A stretch of 64,000 bases of DNA. Source: Kitasatospora arboriphila. GTDB lineage: Bacteria; Actinomycetota; Actinomycetes; Mycobacteriales; Mycobacteriaceae. Of the stretch, positions 1 to 8,565 are shown one piece after another; within the stretch, counting starts at the first letter, position 1, and every line of letters starts with the position of its first letter. The notes beneath the pieces were generated by a model. That model was not told where the DNA came from. It saw only the letters and a program-made list of their open reading frames with translations, and made no database searches. The stretch is from contig NZ_JNYV01000003.1 of NCBI RefSeq assembly GCF_000717275.1, forward strand, positions 372,001 through 436,000, written 5' to 3'. Made by a program: the position numbers and the translations under genes.

Positions 1-20
1 TCGCGCGTTCGTCGCTCAAG

Positions 21-632
21 GTGATCATCCGAGAGGTGATCGACGCCCTGGTCGTCGAGGTGGACCTCACCGAACTGGTGCGTGGCCACGTGGACCTCAA
101 TCGGATTGCCGTGGGGATCGACGTGGACCGCATCGCGGCTCGGATCGACATCGACGCGATCCTCGACCGGGTGGACATCGACAGGATCATCGAGACCGTC
201 GACCTCGACCGTGCTGTTGCCGGCGTGGACATCGACGCGGTCGCCGCAAAGATCGACGTCGACGCGATCATCGGGCGTCTCGATCTCATCGAACTGGCGA
301 ATCAGATCATCGACGGGGTCGATCTCCAAGCGATCGTTCGTGACTCGACCACCACGTTGACAACAGGTGTGCTCGAAGACGTCCGGACCCAGGGGGCACG
401 CGCCGACGACGTGGTGGCAGGGGTTGTCGGACGACTGCTCGGACGTCACGATGGCAAGCGCGCTGCCCGCCCGGTCGAGCCGCCGGCCCGGAATGGCCGG
501 CATCCCGACGCCGGCTCCCTGAACGGAACACCGCCCCCGGCCGAGGTGATCATCGAGGTGCACCGACGTGTTCCCGACAAGCCTGGCGAGCGGTCCGGCA
601 CCGCCACCGACGTCCCGGCGGACAGGGGATGA
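21..632 (+). CDS. Nonapeptide-repeat protein, probably 5'-truncated by the window edge
   Basis: The N-terminal half is built from nine-residue units of the form [VI]D[LIV]D[RA]I..., with at least eight in register at about residues 24-95. After it comes a Pro/Arg-rich, probably disordered tail. The GTG at 21 has no visible ribosome-binding site, and the frame is open to the left edge, so the true start is probably outside the window. The stop overlaps the ATG of the RDD gene (ATGA), which indicates one transcript. The regular hydrophobic/Asp pattern suggests a solenoid or amphipathic array. I do not recognise a defined function; similar repeat proteins next to RDD membrane proteins occur in related actinobacteria, and a membrane-associated role is only inference. 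Confidence 0.6.
   Translation: MIIREVIDALVVEVDLTELVRGHVDLNRIAVGIDVDRIAARIDIDAILDRVDIDRIIETVDLDRAVAGVDIDAVAAKIDVDAIIGRLDLIELANQIIDGVDLQAIVRDSTTTLTTGVLEDVRTQGARADDVVAGVVGRLLGRHDGKRAARPVEPPARNGRHPDAGSLNGTPPPAEVIIEVHRRVPDKPGERSGTATDVPADRG
90..305 (+). repeat. Tandem 27-bp coding repeats (nonapeptide units)
   Basis: About eight consecutive 27-bp units each encode nine residues such as VDIDRIIET, IDIDAILDR and VDLDRAVAG. The DNA has diverged but the Asp and aliphatic positions are kept, which suggests selection on the protein rather than recent duplication. Confidence 0.75.
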
Positions 633-1102
633 CCGAAAAGTCGCGTGAGGTCGCCGAACCCCACCACACGGGCAGGGACGAGTTCGAGAGCAGGATCGCC
701 GGCATCGTCAGTCGTGGTGTGGCCGCGGTCCTCGATGTCGCGGCAGTCGCCGCGATCCTCGGAGTGCTGTACCTGGGGGCGCTGCTGCTCGGACTGTTGT
801 TCACCAGTGGGAACTTTGAGACGCCGAACCCGAACGTGCTGTTCTCCGGAGTGGCGACGTATGTGGTCGCGGTTGTCTACCTCGCGGGCTGCTGGACGGT
901 ATCGGGCCGCACAGTGGGTTCGGTTGCGATGGGCCTCGAGGTTGTCAACCGCAGGGGTGGTCGGCTCGGTCCGGTTCGCGCGTTGTTACGTGCCATGTTC
1001 TACACCACCTTCCCGATCGGCCTGCTGTGGGTTGCCGTGGACAGACGACGCCGTTCGGTGCAGGACATCGTGCTGCGTAGTCGGGTCATCTACGCATGGT
1101 GA
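629..1102 (+). CDS. RDD-family membrane protein
   Basis: This 157-residue protein has the RDD layout: an Arg and Asp in the first hydrophobic segment (SRGVAAVLDVAAV), a second segment near residues 68-90, then a conserved GRTVGSVAMGLEVV-type stretch, a third hydrophobic segment and a basic C-terminus. RDD proteins are small inner-membrane proteins of mostly unknown role, some proposed as ion or antiporter components. It is translationally coupled to the preceding repeat-protein gene by an ATGA overlap, so the two may work together. Confidence 0.8.
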   Translation: MTEKSREVAEPHHTGRDEFESRIAGIVSRGVAAVLDVAAVAAILGVLYLGALLLGLLFTSGNFETPNPNVLFSGVATYVVAVVYLAGCWTVSGRTVGSVAMGLEVVNRRGGRLGPVRALLRAMFYTTFPIGLLWVAVDRRRRSVQDIVLRSRVIYAW

Positions 1103-1245
1103 GCAACCCGATCGGTGTGATCCCATAAAATCTGCCGGATTTTAACTCCTGGCTCGGAAATAGCGCAGGTCAACGACTTTCGTCTGCCCGGTGCCGCCGC
1201 GGCGCTTCCTGTTCCTGTTGTCACCCGTCGTTACAGTCACTACGC

Positions 1246-1264
1246 GCGACCGCCGGTCGGTCGC
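1246..1264 (+). promoter_or_regulatory. Hairpin in the metQ upstream region
   Basis: A 7-bp perfect inverted repeat (GCGACCG / CGGTCGC, 5-nt loop) lies about 50 bp before metQ in the 210-bp intergenic region. I see no match to the conserved core of a known SAM riboswitch. It could be part of a leader, a terminator for the RDD gene or an operator half-site. Confidence 0.3.
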
Positions 1265-1312
1265 TCATGTGCTCGGTCGCCGCGGCCGTGAGACGAAAGG
1301 GAACGGGTTGTC

Positions 1313-2182
1313 ATGCGTTTGAGAAGGCTTGCCCTGCTACTGGTTCTGCCCCTGCTGGCCCTGGGGATGGCCGCGTGCGGCAGCGACGACTCGGACACGG
1401 TGAAGATCGGTGTCGCCGACGCCAGTGAAAGCTACTGGAATGTGTTCAAGCAGAAGGCTTCCGATGAGGGCATCGAAGTCGAGCTGGTGAATTTCACCGA
1501 CTACAACCAGCCCAATCCCGCGCTGGCCGAGGGAGAACTCCAGCTCAACGAGTTCCAGCACCTGCTGTACCTCGCCACTTACAACGCCAAGAACAATCAG
1601 AACCTCGTCCCCATCGGTGCAACGGCCGTCTATCCTCTGCCTCTGTACTCGACCAAACACGCGTCCCTGGACGAGATCCCGCAGGGCGGCAGCGTGGTGA
1701 TACCGAACGACCCGACCAACCAGGCCCGCGGCCTCTTGGTGTTGCAGCAGGCCGGTCTGATCTCCCTGAAGAACGGCGGGTCCGCGTTCTCGACCCTGGC
1801 CGACATCAACGAGGGTGCGTCAAAGGTGAAGGTGACCGCAGTCGACGCCGGCCAGACCGCCCAGAGTCTTGATTCGGTGGATGCCGCGATCGTCAACAAC
1901 AACTATGCGACGTCGGCAAATCTCGGCGCGGACAAGGTGATCGCTCAAGACGACCCGAACAGCGATATCGCCAAGCCGTACATCAACGCATTCGTTGCAC
2001 GCGATGAAGACAAGAACAACGCCGACTACCTGAAGTTGGCCGCGCTCTACCACGACCCCGAGGTGGAAGCGGCCGCGAAGAAGGACCTGGGCGCGAGCGG
2101 GGTCTTCAAGACGAACCCCGCGTCCGAACTGCAGCAGCTCACCGTCGAACTCCAGGAGCAGGTGAAGTCGAGCGGTGCCTGA
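1313..2182 (+). CDS. metQ: Methionine-type ABC transporter substrate-binding lipoprotein (MetQ/NlpA family)
   Basis: The 289-residue product starts with a basic lipoprotein signal and a lipobox ending at Cys22 (MAAC), so it should be anchored outside the membrane. The mature part has family features: an early KIGVADASESYW strand, NFTDYNQPN, ALAEGELQLNEFQH and a late AIVNNNYA stretch. It opens an operon with metN (8-bp overlap) and metI. Family members bind D/L-methionine or related compounds, and the exact ligand cannot be read here. A strong AAAGGGAACG purine stretch precedes the ATG. Confidence 0.9.
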   Translation: MRLRRLALLLVLPLLALGMAACGSDDSDTVKIGVADASESYWNVFKQKASDEGIEVELVNFTDYNQPNPALAEGELQLNEFQHLLYLATYNAKNNQNLVPIGATAVYPLPLYSTKHASLDEIPQGGSVVIPNDPTNQARGLLVLQQAGLISLKNGGSAFSTLADINEGASKVKVTAVDAGQTAQSLDSVDAAIVNNNYATSANLGADKVIAQDDPNSDIAKPYINAFVARDEDKNNADYLKLAALYHDPEVEAAAKKDLGASGVFKTNPASELQQLTVELQEQVKSSGA

Positions 2183-3221
2183 GGAACCCGCCATCTCTTT
2201 CCGGGGCGCCACCAAGCGGTTTCGCGGCAAAGGAGGCAAACAGCTCGTCGCGGTGGACGGGGTGGACCTGGACATCGCCCGCGGCGACATCACCGGGGTG
2301 ATCGGATACTCAGGTGCAGGTAAGAGCACCCTGGTTCGGCTGATCAATGGTCTGGAAACCCCCGACGAGGGGCAGATCCTGATCGACGGCGAGGACATCA
2401 GCCGAGCCCGTGAACGCCAGTTGCGCCGCGTGCGCGGGGACATCGGCATGATCTTCCAGCAGTTCAACCTGTTCTCGTCGCGCACCGTTGCCGGCAATGT
2501 CGAGTTTCCACTGAAGGTTTCGGGCATGACGCGATCTGCGCGTGCCGCTCGCGTGACCGAGCTCCTCGACTTCGTGGGCATCGGTGACAAGGCCCGTCAG
2601 TACCCGCAGCAGCTGTCCGGGGGACAGAAGCAGCGGGTGGGAATCGCACGGGCACTGGCGACGTCACCGAAGATCCTGCTGGCCGATGAGGCCACCAGTG
2701 CGCTTGACCCGGACACGACAGCGGAAATCCTCGGGTTGCTCAAACGGGTCAACCGCGAGCTGGGCACCACCATCGTGGTCATCACCCACGAGATGGACGT
2801 GGTGCGTGACATCTGTGACCGGGTGGCCGTCCTCGATTCGGGGCGGCTCGCCGAGCAGGGTCTGGTGTACGACGTGTTCTCCGGGCCCGCATCGCCGATC
2901 ACGCGACGCCTGGTGCGTTCGGCGGTCGGTGATGCGCCATCGGGGGAGACGCTCGTCAGGTTACGCTCCCGCCACAGCGGTCGATTCGTGACCGTTGCGG
3001 TACGGGAAACCGATTCCGGCACGGTCGATGTCACCGGCGCCCTGGCGCGGCCCGGCGTCCGGGCCACCGTGGTCTATGGCGGGATCATCGAACTGTCCCG
3101 GCGCCCGTTCGGATCGTTGACATTCGCTTTGCAGGGTGGCGACAGGGAGATCGACGCGGCGCTTGCAGACCTCCGCGAACTGACCGACGTCACCGAACAT
3201 CCGGTGACAGAGGAGGCGTAG
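2175..3221 (+). CDS. metN: Methionine ABC transporter ATP-binding protein
   Basis: This 348-residue ATPase has Walker A GYSGAGKST, the signature LSGGQKQRVGIARAL, Walker B ILLADEATSALD and a switch His in ITHEMD. A C-terminal NIL domain (about residues 265-345) is the methionine-sensing regulatory domain typical of MetN and distinguishes it from generic amino-acid ATPases. The GTG start overlaps the end of metQ. The permease gene follows after 3 bp. Confidence 0.92.
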   Translation: MPEEPAISFRGATKRFRGKGGKQLVAVDGVDLDIARGDITGVIGYSGAGKSTLVRLINGLETPDEGQILIDGEDISRARERQLRRVRGDIGMIFQQFNLFSSRTVAGNVEFPLKVSGMTRSARAARVTELLDFVGIGDKARQYPQQLSGGQKQRVGIARALATSPKILLADEATSALDPDTTAEILGLLKRVNRELGTTIVVITHEMDVVRDICDRVAVLDSGRLAEQGLVYDVFSGPASPITRRLVRSAVGDAPSGETLVRLRSRHSGRFVTVAVRETDSGTVDVTGALARPGVRATVVYGGIIELSRRPFGSLTFALQGGDREIDAALADLRELTDVTEHPVTEEA

Positions 3222-3224
3222 CCC

Positions 3225-3896
3225 GTGTTCCTCGGCGACATCATCACTCCCGAGCTGCGGCCGATCCTGTGGGACGCGGTCATCCAGACCTTCCAGCTCG
3301 TGGGTTTCACGCTGGTGATCGGCGGCGTCATCGGGCTGGGTCTCGGTGCCCTGCTCTACGCCACCCGCCCGACCAATCTGCTTGCCAACACGGTTGTCTA
3401 CAACCTTCTCAACGTGGCGGTCAACATCGTCCGGCCGATCCCGTTCATCATCTTCATCACGGCCATGGCACCGCTCACCAAAGAGGTGATGGGCACCAGG
3501 ATCGGTACCGAGGCAGCGATATTCCCGATGACGGTGATGGCTGTGTTCGTGATCGGGCGCGTGGTGGAGCAGAATCTCGTGGCCGTCGACCCGGGTGTGG
3601 TGGAGGCGGCACGCGCGATGGGTACAAGCCGGCTTCGCACGTTGCTGACGGTGGTGATCCCGGAAGGTCTTGCGCCGCTTGTGCTCGGCTACACGTTCAT
3701 CTTCGTCGCGATTGTGGACATGTCCGCGATGGCGGGATACGTCGGTGGCGGGGGGTTGGGCGACTTCGCCCAGCAGTACGGCTATCAGCAATTCAACTGG
3801 AAGCTCACCGTGGTGGTCATCGCGATGCTGATCGTGTTGGTGCAACTGGGTCAGTGGCTCGGGAACCGGCTGGCCAGGCGCGCGTTGCATCGTTGA
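3225..3896 (+). CDS. metI: Methionine ABC transporter permease
   Basis: This 223-residue protein has about five membrane segments and an EAA loop (EAARAMGTSRLRTLLTVVIPEGL region, residues about 126-145) that docks to the ATPase. The GTG start lies 3 bp after the metN stop, giving the operon order metQ-metN-metI. With the locus at 23.8-26.6 kb the window contains two complete transporters of this family. Confidence 0.9.
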   Translation: MFLGDIITPELRPILWDAVIQTFQLVGFTLVIGGVIGLGLGALLYATRPTNLLANTVVYNLLNVAVNIVRPIPFIIFITAMAPLTKEVMGTRIGTEAAIFPMTVMAVFVIGRVVEQNLVAVDPGVVEAARAMGTSRLRTLLTVVIPEGLAPLVLGYTFIFVAIVDMSAMAGYVGGGGLGDFAQQYGYQQFNWKLTVVVIAMLIVLVQLGQWLGNRLARRALHR

Positions 3897-3963
3897 CGTG
3901 CGGTGTGGCGGCTGGGCGAACCCGTTCCCGGCCCATGGGTCGGGCGGGTAACCTCAGCAGGCG

Positions 3964-4632
3964 ATGACCACTGCAGCCGGAACTCCTGACGGGCCCGCAG
4001 AGCCCGCGGATGATGACGTCCACGAGTCGTCGGCAGAAACCCCCTCCGGACCCGCTCCGGTCACACGCAGGGGTCTGGCGAAGGCTGCGCGGCGGCGGGA
4101 GTTGCTGGCCGCAGCGGCTCGTCTGATGGCCGAGCGAGGATTTGCGGGGGTCCGTCTCGAAGACATCGGCGCCGCGGTGGGTGTCAGCGGTCCGGCGATG
4201 TACCGGCACTTCACGGGCAAGGACGCAGTTCTGGCCGAGATGCTCATCAGCATCTCGGAACGGCTCTTCGACGGCGGTCAATCGGTGGTCGCGTCCACGG
4301 ACGGACCCGACGAAGCGTTGGACGGTCTGATCGATTTCCACGTACGGTTCGCGACCACCGAGCCCGAGCTGATCCGCGTGCAGGATCGGGATTTCTCGTC
4401 ACTCGCCTCGGAAGCCAGTCGCACGGTCAGACGGCTGCAGCGGCAGTACGTCGAACTGTGGGCTGAAACGCTGATCCAACTCGATGGCTCGATACCCCGG
4501 CAGGAAGCGCGGACGCGGGTTCAGGCCGTGTTCGGACTGATCAATTCCTCGCCGCGACTTCCGGATCTGGATGCCCGGCGTCTGCACGTGATCCTCGCTC
4601 GGATGGCTCACGCCGCTCTGCTGAGTTCGTGA
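3964..4632 (+). CDS. TetR-family transcriptional regulator, candidate controller of the leucine-degradation operon
   Basis: The 222-residue protein has a typical TetR N-terminus: RRELLAAAARLMAERGF, then the helix-turn-helix GVRLEDIGAAVGVSGPAMYRHF at about residues 60-83. A divergent ligand-binding domain follows. In M. tuberculosis a TetR gene (Rv2506, as I recall) sits beside the accA1/accD1-fadE19-citE set. Here it is separated from that operon only by the oxidoreductase gene on the opposite strand. The perfect inverted repeat at 8527-8550 is a candidate operator. No equivalent repeat is visible in front of the regulator itself. The ligand is unknown; a branched acyl-CoA is the natural guess. 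Confidence 0.8.
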   Translation: MTTAAGTPDGPAEPADDDVHESSAETPSGPAPVTRRGLAKAARRRELLAAAARLMAERGFAGVRLEDIGAAVGVSGPAMYRHFTGKDAVLAEMLISISERLFDGGQSVVASTDGPDEALDGLIDFHVRFATTEPELIRVQDRDFSSLASEASRTVRRLQRQYVELWAETLIQLDGSIPRQEARTRVQAVFGLINSSPRLPDLDARRLHVILARMAHAALLSS

Positions 4633-4670
4633 CCCCGGTGGTCCGACACCGCTGATCAGAGGTGACAGAA

Positions 4671-4707
4671 CGCGAGGACGCCCACGTGCTTCTGGAGCGT
4701 CCCCGCG
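4671..4707. terminator. Hairpin between convergent genes
   Basis: A 4-bp plus 6-bp stem (CGCG-GGACGC / GCGTCC-CGCG, one A.C mismatch) closes a 15-nt loop between the TetR gene and the convergent oxidoreductase gene. No clear T-tract is present. Its position suggests bidirectional termination. Confidence 0.4.
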
Positions 4708-4730
4708 TACTGCGTGGGGTGGCCGGCGAT

Positions 4731-7700
4731 TCAGATATTCAGTGCCGCAATATGGTCGGCGACCGCTTCGCGGTACCGGGCCACGTTGCGCATCTTGATG
4801 TCTTCGTATCCGCGCACCATGTCGGGCAGCTCGGCCACCGCAACAGCCGAAGGCATGTCGTCGGCGGTCAGCCGGCCGTCCGCAAAGGCCTCCAGCAACC
4901 GGGTGATGAGTTCGCGGTACTCGACGATCAGTGCCCGCTCGGTCTCGCGGACCTCGGCACGCGCAAACGGATCGAGCTTGGTGCCACGTAGGCGCTTGGC
5001 CTTCGCCAGTGACTTCAGCGCAGGCGTGCCCCAGGCCCCGATGGCGATCTTCTTGCGCATGCCCAGCGACCGGAGAGTCGGCGGATGCAGGCGCACAGCA
5101 ACTTTTGCGTCGTCACCGAACTGGTCGGCGACTTCGGCTGCGAACTGGTGGTCCTGCGTCAGACGTGCCACTTCGTACTCGTCCTTGTAGGCCATCAGTT
5201 TGAACAAGTTGCGCGCCACGGCGTCGGTGAGGCCGCCCACCTCGGGCTGGCCTTCGGCTCGTGCGACGTCACCGACGAACCGGACGTAATCGGTTGCGTA
5301 GGAGACGCTTTGGTAGTCGATCAGTTCATCGACCCGGCGGCGAACCGTGCCCAGCACCTCGGTGCTGACACTGTCCAGCGACCGCGTGAGGGTGATGGCC
5401 CGGGTGCTGGGCTGCCATGGTGCGGGCGCCGGGTGTGCGGCCGCAACGGCAGATCGGACGGCTTCGCGATCGGCGACGATCTGCCGGCCACGGCGAAACG
5501 CCTGCAGATTGCGTTCGACGGCAACGCCGTTGAGCTCGATGGCACGCTCGATCGATTCGGCCGTGATCGGCATGGCTCCCGACTGGAATGCCGCACCCAC
5601 CAGGAGCATGTTGGCGTACTGCTCGTCCCCGAAGAGTTCGAGCGTGAGTTCACCGGCGTCGAGGTAGATGCCTCGTTGCATCGACCGGTCGATGGACGAC
5701 GCGATCTGTGCATCGCTGGGGTAGGACACCGAGGTGTCGATGACCATTGCGCCTGTCGGGATCTTGGTGGTGGAGACGATGGCGGTGGTCTTGAGGGGTG
5801 AGGCCACCTTCAGGTTCGCAGGGTCCACGCCGACGAGTCCGTCGCACGACAGGTACAGGTCGCAGTCACCCGACGCGACTTTCGCCGCCTGTTCCACCAC
5901 GCCCGAGCTGACCTTGACGTCGCTCACCACTGCGCCGCCCTTTTGTGCCAGACCGGTCATGTCGACCGTGCGTGCCACGTGCCCATCGAGAACGGCTGCG
6001 GTGGCGATCACCTGGGACACCGTGACAACCCCGGTGCCGCCGATACCCGTGACCCGGAGGGTGAATCCGTCGTCGATCCGTTTGGTGGCGGTGGGTGTCG
6101 GCAATACGTCGGCGTCGATGTTCGGCACAGTGTGGCGAACCCGAGCGGCCTCGCCCGGAGTGATCGTGACAAACGACGGGCAATCGCCTTTGAGGCAGGA
6201 GAAGTCGAGATTGCACGAACTCTGATCGATCCGGGTCTTGCGACCGAACTCCGTCGACACCGGATGCACCGACAGGCAATTGGACTTCTCGCCACAGTCT
6301 CCGCACCCCTCGCAGATCCGCTCGTTGATCATCACGCGCGTGGTGGGAGTCGGTTGCTCACCGCGCTTGCGCTTGCGCCGCTTCTCGGCGGCGCAATGCT
6401 GATCGTGGATGAGCACAGTGACACCCTCGATGGCCGCGAGCTCCTGCTGGATCTGCATCATGTCGTCGCGACTGCGCACCTCGACCCCGGGCGGTAGCCG
6501 CAGGGAACGGGTGCGAATCGGATCGTCCGAGGTGACCACCACACGCCGAACCCTCTCGGCCAGAAGTAGTTTGGTGATCTGCGGCAGGTCCATCTGGCCA
6601 ACCGGGTTCTGTCCACCCGTCATCGCGACCGTGCCGTTGAACAGCAGCTTGTAGGTGATGTTCGACCCGGCGGCGACCGCCGAACGCAATGCCAGCGATC
6701 CCGAGTGCATGAAGGTTCCGTCGCCGATGTTCTGCACAAAGTGCTTCTCGTCGACAAACGGAGAGATTCCCAGCCACTGCGCACCCTCGCCGCCCATCTG
6801 TGTGACTCCGGCGATGTCACCGACCTGGTCGGGGTCCATGAGCAAGACCATGGCGTGGCAACCGATCCCGGCGCCCACCAATGTTCCGTCGGCGACCTTG
6901 GTGGAGCTGTTGTGCGGACATCCCGAGCAGAAGTACGGGCTGCGCACTGCCAGCGGTAGTTCGATGCGGCCCCGACTGCGACCGCTGGTCTCGAGCCAGT
7001 TCGTGGCTTCAGGGACCTGGTGGTGACGAGAGAGTCGGTTCGCGAGACCGCGGGTGACCGAGTCGATGTCGAGTTCGCCGAACCGCGAGAACAGGGTGGA
7101 TCCGTCTTCGTTGGACTTGCCGACGATGTTCGGCACATCCGGGCGGCGGAACAGGATGTCGCGCATCATCGTTTCGAGGAAGTCCCGTTTCTCTTCGACC
7201 ACGATGACCTCGTCGAGCCCGGCGATGAACTCGGTCATGATCTCTCGCTCGAACGGGTACACCATGCCCATCTTGAGGATGCGGATGCCCAGGCGGCCCA
7301 GGTCGGCGTCGGTGATCCCCATCAGCCGCAGCCCTTCTCGGACGTCGAGGTAGGTCTTGCCCGCCGCGACGATGCCGATCCTGTCGTCCGGGGTGCGCGA
7401 GACGATTCGGTTGAGCCTGTTGATGCGTGCGTATTCCATCGCGCGGGGCAGACGGATTGTCAGCTGGTTCTGTTCGAGCTCCATGAGGTTGGCGCCCAAC
7501 AGCTTTCCGCTGGGGACATGCGGACTGGTGCCGAGATCGCCGTAGATGGGGAGGATGCGGTCGGGGTGCACGTCAGCGGTGGATGCGCCGTCGGCGACAT
7601 GGGCGGAGATCTTCATCGACGTCCACAGGCCGGACACCCGCGACATGATGGCGGCGTGGACCCCGAGGTCCAGGATGTCCTGGGAGTCGGCGGGATAGAG

Positions 7701-8297
7701 GATCGGCATGTACAGGTCGGCCAGCGCCATCTCGGAGGCGCAGGGGACGGTGGAACTCTTGGCACCTGGGTCATCGCCGACCAGGGCGACGGCACCGCCA
7801 GTGGGGTGGGTACCGATGATGTTGGCGTGCCGGAGGGCATCGGTGGCGCGGTCGAGGCCTGGGGCCTTGCCGTACCAGTAGCCGACGACGCCGTCGAGCG
7901 TACTGTTCTCTCCGCGGTTCGACAGTGTCCCGACCTGGGCTGCCACCTGCGAACCCATCACCGACGTCGCGGCGATCTCTTCGTTGAGTCCCGGGCGGTG
8001 CACCACGTCGAAGGGATCGAGGTACTTCGCGCGACGGGCGATCTCGAGGTCGTAACCGGCGAGCGGGGAACCCTCGTAGCCGGAGATGAAGGACGCGGTG
8101 CGTAGATTCTGCCGGCGGTCGAGACGGGCACGGTCACGAACCATCCGGACCAGTGCCTGGATGCCGGTCAGGTAGACGGTCCCGGACTCGCGGGTGTAAC
8201 GGTCGTCGAGCGAGAAGGACTCGACGGAAGCGGCTGCTCCGCCCAGTGGATCGCGGTCGTGGTCGCCGTCGTGGTGGTGCTGCGTAACGAGGGTCAT
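4731..8297 (-). CDS. Indolepyruvate ferredoxin oxidoreductase, fused single-chain form
   Basis: This 1188-residue enzyme joins all catalytic modules. The pyruvate-oxidoreductase-type N-terminal domain (FISGYEGSPLAGYDLEI) is followed by a thiamine-diphosphate domain with GDGTFMHSG and a downstream NITYKLLFNGTVAMTGGQ segment. Next come Cys-rich iron-sulfur segments (CEGCGDCGEKSNC and CNLDFSCLKGDC) and a C-terminal gamma domain (GIGGTGVVTVSQVI). Relatives oxidatively decarboxylate aryl or branched 2-oxoacids to acyl-CoA with ferredoxin. Placement between the TetR gene and an acyl-CoA catabolic operon fits delivery of branched-chain or aromatic acyl-CoAs; the substrate is inferred. It diverges from accD1 across a 268-bp promoter region. 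Confidence 0.9.
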   Translation of the reverse strand: MTLVTQHHHDGDHDRDPLGGAAASVESFSLDDRYTRESGTVYLTGIQALVRMVRDRARLDRRQNLRTASFISGYEGSPLAGYDLEIARRAKYLDPFDVVHRPGLNEEIAATSVMGSQVAAQVGTLSNRGENSTLDGVVGYWYGKAPGLDRATDALRHANIIGTHPTGGAVALVGDDPGAKSSTVPCASEMALADLYMPILYPADSQDILDLGVHAAIMSRVSGLWTSMKISAHVADGASTADVHPDRILPIYGDLGTSPHVPSGKLLGANLMELEQNQLTIRLPRAMEYARINRLNRIVSRTPDDRIGIVAAGKTYLDVREGLRLMGITDADLGRLGIRILKMGMVYPFEREIMTEFIAGLDEVIVVEEKRDFLETMMRDILFRRPDVPNIVGKSNEDGSTLFSRFGELDIDSVTRGLANRLSRHHQVPEATNWLETSGRSRGRIELPLAVRSPYFCSGCPHNSSTKVADGTLVGAGIGCHAMVLLMDPDQVGDIAGVTQMGGEGAQWLGISPFVDEKHFVQNIGDGTFMHSGSLALRSAVAAGSNITYKLLFNGTVAMTGGQNPVGQMDLPQITKLLLAERVRRVVVTSDDPIRTRSLRLPPGVEVRSRDDMMQIQQELAAIEGVTVLIHDQHCAAEKRRKRKRGEQPTPTTRVMINERICEGCGDCGEKSNCLSVHPVSTEFGRKTRIDQSSCNLDFSCLKGDCPSFVTITPGEAARVRHTVPNIDADVLPTPTATKRIDDGFTLRVTGIGGTGVVTVSQVIATAAVLDGHVARTVDMTGLAQKGGAVVSDVKVSSGVVEQAAKVASGDCDLYLSCDGLVGVDPANLKVASPLKTTAIVSTTKIPTGAMVIDTSVSYPSDAQIASSIDRSMQRGIYLDAGELTLELFGDEQYANMLLVGAAFQSGAMPITAESIERAIELNGVAVERNLQAFRRGRQIVADREAVRSAVAAAHPAPAPWQPSTRAITLTRSLDSVSTEVLGTVRRRVDELIDYQSVSYATDYVRFVGDVARAEGQPEVGGLTDAVARNLFKLMAYKDEYEVARLTQDHQFAAEVADQFGDDAKVAVRLHPPTLRSLGMRKKIAIGAWGTPALKSLAKAKRLRGTKLDPFARAEVRETERALIVEYRELITRLLEAFADGRLTADDMPSAVAVAELPDMVRGYEDIKMRNVARYREAVADHIAALNI

Positions 8298-8526
8298 GGC
8301 TGTTTACCCGGCTCTCTATGGTGTTGTGCCGACCCGGGGGTGGTGGGTCGGGGCTCGTTCTTCGGTACCGCGATCGTACGTCAACCTGTGATGCGGGTCA
8401 CGACGGATCTCAGCGTGTGCGGATATCGGGGGCAGGCGGTGTGTGCGGGCGTGGGCGGGATCGACGAAACTTCGGCCGCGATGTCGCCAATCGCGTGACA
8501 ATGGGTCTGCCAGCACTTACAGTGAC

Positions 8527-8550
8527 TTCAGTTAATCGTTCCTAACTGAA
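8527..8550. promoter_or_regulatory. Candidate TetR operator before accD1
   Basis: TTCAGTTA and TAACTGAA form a perfect 8-bp inverted repeat around an 8-nt spacer, ending 15 bp before the accD1 GTG. The size and symmetry suit a TetR dimer. It would sit at or just after the promoter and so act as a repression site. The nearby TetR gene at 3964 is the likely binder, by inference. Confidence 0.6.
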
Positions 8551-8565
8551 AGGCGGTGGACGCCG

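Noticed and set aside
1103-1312. Possible SAM riboswitch upstream of metQ
   Set aside because: A small hairpin is present, but I find no conserved SAM-I, SAM-II or SAM-IV core by eye.
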